This document shows, one piece after another, positions 5,792 through 8,540 of a stretch of DNA of 8,540 nucleotides. Both the position numbers and the translations under genes were made by a program. Below the pieces are notes generated by a model that saw only the letters and a list, made by a program, of their open reading frames with translations, searched no databases and had not been told where the DNA came from. Every line of letters starts with the position of its first letter. The first letter of the stretch is position 1. Source of the DNA: Clostridiales bacterium (GTDB taxonomy: Bacteria > Bacillota > Clostridia > Peptostreptococcales > T1SED10-28); assembly GCA_007134725.1 (NCBI GenBank), contig SLKF01000104.1, positions 1 through 8,540 on the forward strand, given 5' to 3'.

Positions 5792-6796
5792 TTATCTCAG
5801 CGTAAATCCTTCTTTTAAGGGATCATCGGAATCGATAACAAACTGACTGAAACCGGTAATATAACTATTCCCTGTGATTTTTATTCGCAGGGCTTTTTGT
5901 TTTCCTATTTCCGTTTCCTCAAGAACCACACCCTTAAACCGTGTTCCCAGAATGCTCTCATAAGTAAATTCTTCTCCAAGTTTAATCATTTTCTTATGGT
6001 ATAAGGTCGCTAGCTTTGCGGTGGTACCGGTTCCACAAGGAGAACGATCCAACTGCCCTTTTCCAAAAACCACAGCATTTTTGTAATGCCCTTGGGAATG
6101 GCTTGGTTCATCATAGAACTCCACCAAATCGATGGTATTGATATGAGCATGCTCCGGGTGTTCCACCTTGATTTTCCGATTAAGAATTCCCCGTATTTCC
6201 AATCCATATTTCAGAAGTTCACTACTGTATTTAGGATCTACTGAAATTCCCAAATCTTTACAGTTCACAATTGCAAAAAAGTTTCCTCCAAATGCAATGT
6301 CCGCCCTTAGGGATTTTCCCTCGGCTAGTTGAAATTCATAGTTTTCCATAAAAAGAAATGCCGGTGCATTTATAAAAGACACTTCCTCAACCTGCTGATT
6401 TTCCATTCGAGCTTCCACTTTAATCAGTCCTGCGGGTGTATCGAATACCACTTCATTAATCCCTTCTTTACCGGGGATCATTCCTGTTTCCAGGATTACA
6501 TTGGTCACCCCGATGATCCCGTGGCCGCACATATTTAAGTATCCGCCGGAATCCATAAAGATCACGCCATAATGGGCCTCCGGGTGAACCGGATCGGTGA
6601 GAACTGCACCAAACATGTCATCATGACCCCTTGGTTCCAACATTAACTGCCGTCGTATCAAATCCTGATCTTTCCGTAGATATTCTCGTTTTTCCATCAT
6701 GGTCTTTCCATACACCGGGACGCCTCCGGTAATCACCCTCGTTGCCTCTCCCATTGTATGGGAGTCCACCGCTTGAACCATTCGTTCAAATCGCAT
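5792..6796 (-). CDS. prdF: Proline racemase (or 4-hydroxyproline epimerase)
   Basis: The 334-residue protein belongs to the cofactor-independent proline racemase family, using two catalytic cysteines: C90 in NMCGHGIIG and C254 in DRSPCGTGT. The N-terminal VDSHTMGE and the EPRGHDDMFG segment at 55-64 are also typical. From memory it closely resembles clostridial PrdF across its whole length (about 335 residues). The family also includes hydroxyproline-2-epimerases, and I could not separate the two with certainty. The start is placed at ATG 6796, which has AGGTGG five bases upstream and yields the family's usual N-terminus; an in-frame GTG at 6805 is less likely. The stop codon lies four bases from that of the convergent activator gene. 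It probably supplies the D-isomer (or epimer) to the dehydrogenase encoded at 175-3572. Confidence 0.88.
   Translation of the reverse strand: MRFERMVQAVDSHTMGEATRVITGGVPVYGKTMMEKREYLRKDQDLIRRQLMLEPRGHDDMFGAVLTDPVHPEAHYGVIFMDSGGYLNMCGHGIIGVTNVILETGMIPGKEGINEVVFDTPAGLIKVEARMENQQVEEVSFINAPAFLFMENYEFQLAEGKSLRADIAFGGNFFAIVNCKDLGISVDPKYSSELLKYGLEIRGILNRKIKVEHPEHAHINTIDLVEFYDEPSHSQGHYKNAVVFGKGQLDRSPCGTGTTAKLATLYHKKMIKLGEEFTYESILGTRFKGVVLEETEIGKQKALRIKITGNSYITGFSQFVIDSDDPLKEGFTLR
5870..5903 (+). terminator. Intrinsic terminator of the activator gene, inside the opposing racemase gene
   Basis: On the plus strand CCCTGTGA (5870-5877) pairs with TCGCAGGG (5885-5892) through eight base pairs, one of them G-U. 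The loop is seven bases and the stem is followed by CTTTTTGTTTT. This is a textbook stem plus U tract. It lies 83 bases past the activator's stop, within racemase codons near residues 299-309, so the activator mRNA would end antisense to the racemase 3' end. Confidence 0.75.
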
Positions 6797-6837
6797 GTAT
6801 CCCACCTACCTTCATTCTATTTATCATTTTTCGAAGA

Positions 6838-6870
6838 AGACCAGGAGCGGTCTGAGACTACTCCTGGTCT
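6838..6870 (-). terminator. Hairpin between the transporter pair and the racemase gene
   Basis: AGACCAGGAG (6838-6847) and CTCCTGGTCT (6861-6870) form a perfect ten-base-pair stem around a 13-base loop. It lies 12 bases past the stop of the small membrane peptide gene. On the minus strand the stem is followed by TCTTCG, a poor U tract. It may therefore terminate only partly, acting as an attenuator or mRNA stabiliser between the transporter genes and the racemase, whose start is 41 bases further on. Confidence 0.6.
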
Positions 6871-6882
6871 ATTTCTATCTTG

Positions 6883-6990
6883 TTACTCTAAATTATGTTT
6901 TGAGCTCATTGCCTTTATCAGAAAGAAAATAAACCCGCCTCCGTAAAATCCTAATACTAAAATCATAAAGAAAATTGTCATGGGTTCCAT
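6883..6990 (-). CDS. Small single-span membrane peptide, MetS-like symporter subunit
   Basis: This gene encodes 35 residues with a short N-terminus (MEPMT), one hydrophobic span at about residues 5-25 (IFFMILVLGFYGGGFIFFLI) and a polar tail KAMSSKHNLE. The ribosome binding site AAGGAGGA lies six bases before ATG 6990, the right spacing for strong translation. The gene starts 27 bases after the stop of the NSS-family symporter. This size, topology and position match the MetS/YhdT-like small subunits that accompany bacterial NSS transporters such as MetP of the MetPS methionine/alanine system. By analogy it would be a membrane partner of the symporter. It is short enough to be missed by length cut-offs. 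Confidence is high that it is a real gene and moderate for the specific role. Confidence 0.82.
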   Translation of the reverse strand: MEPMTIFFMILVLGFYGGGFIFFLIKAMSSKHNLE

Positions 6991-7017
6991 GTTAAATCCT
7001 CCTTTTTTCCTGGTGAT

Positions 7018-8540
7018 TTATTCCTGAAACAATTTTTCGTAGGAAGCCTTATCCAAAACTTTCCCTTCACTCATTCTTCCGGGACGAATTAGCTCGGCTA
7101 AACGATTATTCAAAATCAACAATACAACAATGAGAAGTGCCCATTGTGCGAACATTGTACCCGGGGAGAATACTTCCAATGGATTCCACCATTCGTCCGG
7201 ATACCATTGAATAGATTGCCATACCCACCAACCGAATACTCCTACAAACATTACCGGGAATGCGCGGATACACCAGCCCCACCATGCACCGATTTTCATA
7301 TCTGCATTTTCGTGGTTGATCTCTTCATCCAGAATCTTTTGAACACCATACTTCATCATTACGATTGAAATTAACAATCCACTGATCAGAAGTGCTACAC
7401 CCCAAACCCAGTCCTGATTATCGAGGAAATTGATACTGTATGCTGAAGGGATTCCCGCCAAGAAACCAACAAGACAAATCCAAATCGTTGCTTTCTTTCT
7501 GCTGAATCCTGCATCCTGAAGATTTAGTACCCCAACCTCGATCATGGATAAGAGAGAGGAAATCGCTGCGATTGCCAATGCCAAGAAGAAAATTGCCGCA
7601 ACAATGGTTCCTCCGGGCATCGTTCCAAATAATGCAGTAAGGTATACAAAGATTAAACCATTGTTTCCTGAAGCTAAAGCTGCCTCCGCAAGCGCAGTAG
7701 TTTCGGACAACGCATATACGGTTGGAAGAATTGCCATCGCAGCAATAATACCAATCAATACATCTCCGAAACCGATGACAAAACAGTTTACCCCGAGATC
7801 TTCTTTTTCTTTAGTATAAACCGCATAAGTCATTAATAATGCCCAACCGGCTCCAGTAGACCATGCCGCTTGAGTAAAGGCTTCCAACCATACCGTGGGA
7901 TTCGCTAAATCTCCCAGATTCGGCGTGAATAAGAAAACCAATCCGTCAGTTGCTCCCGGCAACGTGACTCCTCGAATCATTGTTACGGTAATTAGTACAA
8001 ATAGAGTTGGAATCATTACTTTTGTCGCTTTTTCGATTCCTCCTGAAACTCCCTTAAAGATAATAAATCCACCAATCACCATTGCCAAGAAGTGAAAGAA
8101 AATAGTTTGACCCGGGGAGTTGAGGAATCCCTCCCAAATAACTGCGGTCGCTTCCGGAGTCCCTGCATTAGTGAAGGCTCCTTGTAGGGCATATACAAAG
8201 TATCGAAGCGTCCAACCGGATACTACGGAATAATAAAACATGATTCCTAACGCTGCCGCTCCCAGCCATCCACCGATCCATGTGAATTTTTTCCCCATGA
8301 AATCACGAATAGCGCCTACGGTTCCGAGACGGGTTTTCTTTGCAATAACCATTTCTGCAATAAGAAGCGGAATCGCCCAAACAAAGATCGCTACCGTCAG
8401 GGCAATTAGAAAAGCTCCCCCACCATTTGCTGCTGTAACCCGTGGAAAACGCCAAATATTTCCTGTTCCAACTGCCATACCGATAGCAGCACATATAAAT
8501 CCAAAACGACTTCCAAATGTTGATTTGCTTGATCCTTCCA
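7018..8540 (-). CDS. Sodium-dependent amino acid symporter, NSS/SNF family (5' end outside window)
   Basis: The reading frame stays open from the stop at 7018 to the right edge, giving 506 residues. The true start lies just beyond 8540, because the segment before the internal ATG at 8478 reads EGSSKSTFGSRFGFICAAIG and is the conserved N-terminus of the family. It leads directly into GMAVGTGNIWRFPR, the broken first membrane helix that binds sodium and substrate. About a dozen hydrophobic segments follow, and the C-terminus is a short charged tail. Only a few N-terminal residues seem to be missing. The family imports amino acids or related amines with Na+. The small-subunit gene downstream suggests the MetPS branch, while the racemase next door suggests proline, hydroxyproline or a similar substrate. 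The substrate cannot be told from the sequence alone. Confidence 0.88.
   Translation of the reverse strand, partial: EGSSKSTFGSRFGFICAAIGMAVGTGNIWRFPRVTAANGGGAFLIALTVAIFVWAIPLLIAEMVIAKKTRLGTVGAIRDFMGKKFTWIGGWLGAAALGIMFYYSVVSGWTLRYFVYALQGAFTNAGTPEATAVIWEGFLNSPGQTIFFHFLAMVIGGFIIFKGVSGGIEKATKVMIPTLFVLITVTMIRGVTLPGATDGLVFLFTPNLGDLANPTVWLEAFTQAAWSTGAGWALLMTYAVYTKEKEDLGVNCFVIGFGDVLIGIIAAMAILPTVYALSETTALAEAALASGNNGLIFVYLTALFGTMPGGTIVAAIFFLALAIAAISSLLSMIEVGVLNLQDAGFSRKKATIWICLVGFLAGIPSAYSINFLDNQDWVWGVALLISGLLISIVMMKYGVQKILDEEINHENADMKIGAWWGWCIRAFPVMFVGVFGWWVWQSIQWYPDEWWNPLEVFSPGTMFAQWALLIVVLLILNNRLAELIRPGRMSEGKVLDKASYEKLFQE

Noticed and set aside
6797..6882. Sigma-54 promoter for the racemase gene
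   Set aside because: No GG-N10-GC pair in a TGGCA/TTGC context was found on the minus strand in this gap.
8303..8494. 63-codon minus-strand open frame near the right edge
   Set aside because: It overlaps the symporter in another frame, exactly where the conserved NSS N-terminal motif is encoded.
1..8540. Mobile element, CRISPR array, tRNA or rRNA
   Set aside because: No transposase or integrase motif, regularly spaced repeats, or tRNA/rRNA-like segment was seen; all long coding regions are metabolic, transport or regulatory genes.

Overview
The window looks like the chromosome of an anaerobic, amino-acid-fermenting Firmicute, probably class Clostridia. The grounds are the strong AAGGAGG-type ribosome binding sites, the AT-leaning intergenic regions, a PrdR-like sigma-54 activator, a proline racemase very like clostridial PrdF, and a sodium-dependent amino acid transporter with a tiny partner protein. 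No genus can be named from the sequence. Family assignments rest on motifs and recalled homologues; no search was run.

Layout. On the minus strand, 175-3572 holds a tight four-gene operon, read from 3572 towards 175: a DAO-family FAD amine dehydrogenase, a small [2Fe-2S] protein, an FAD/NAD(P) oxidoreductase, and an iron-sulfur protein joining a ferredoxin domain to a BFD-like [2Fe-2S] domain. Together they resemble a multi-subunit dye-linked (hydroxy)proline dehydrogenase or HcnABC-type complex. A further minus-strand gene begins at about base 41 and leaves the window. The 430-base divergent region (3573-4002) contains a near-consensus sigma-54 promoter facing the operon, possible activator sites and two sigma-70-like promoters facing right. 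At 4003-5787 on the plus strand is the CBS-PAS-AAA+-Fis activator, whose start is best placed at a TTG. It converges, with 4 bases between stop codons, on a proline racemase/hydroxyproline epimerase gene (5792-6796, minus). A good intrinsic terminator for the regulator lies inside the racemase gene. Upstream of the racemase, on the same strand, are a hairpin, a 35-codon MetS-like membrane peptide (6883-6990) and an NSS-family sodium symporter (7018 to the right edge, 5' end cut off).

Working model (inference). The symporter with its small subunit imports an imino or amino acid, the racemase converts L- to D-isomer (or epimerises hydroxyproline), and the four-subunit complex oxidises the product, passing electrons through FAD and several iron-sulfur clusters to NAD(H) or ferredoxin. 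The activator senses substrate or energy state and switches on the sigma-54 promoter. The unusual points are the pairing of PrdF/PrdR-type genes with an oxidative enzyme rather than D-proline reductase, and a subunit architecture in which the BFD domain sits on the ferredoxin subunit instead of the FAD/NAD subunit.
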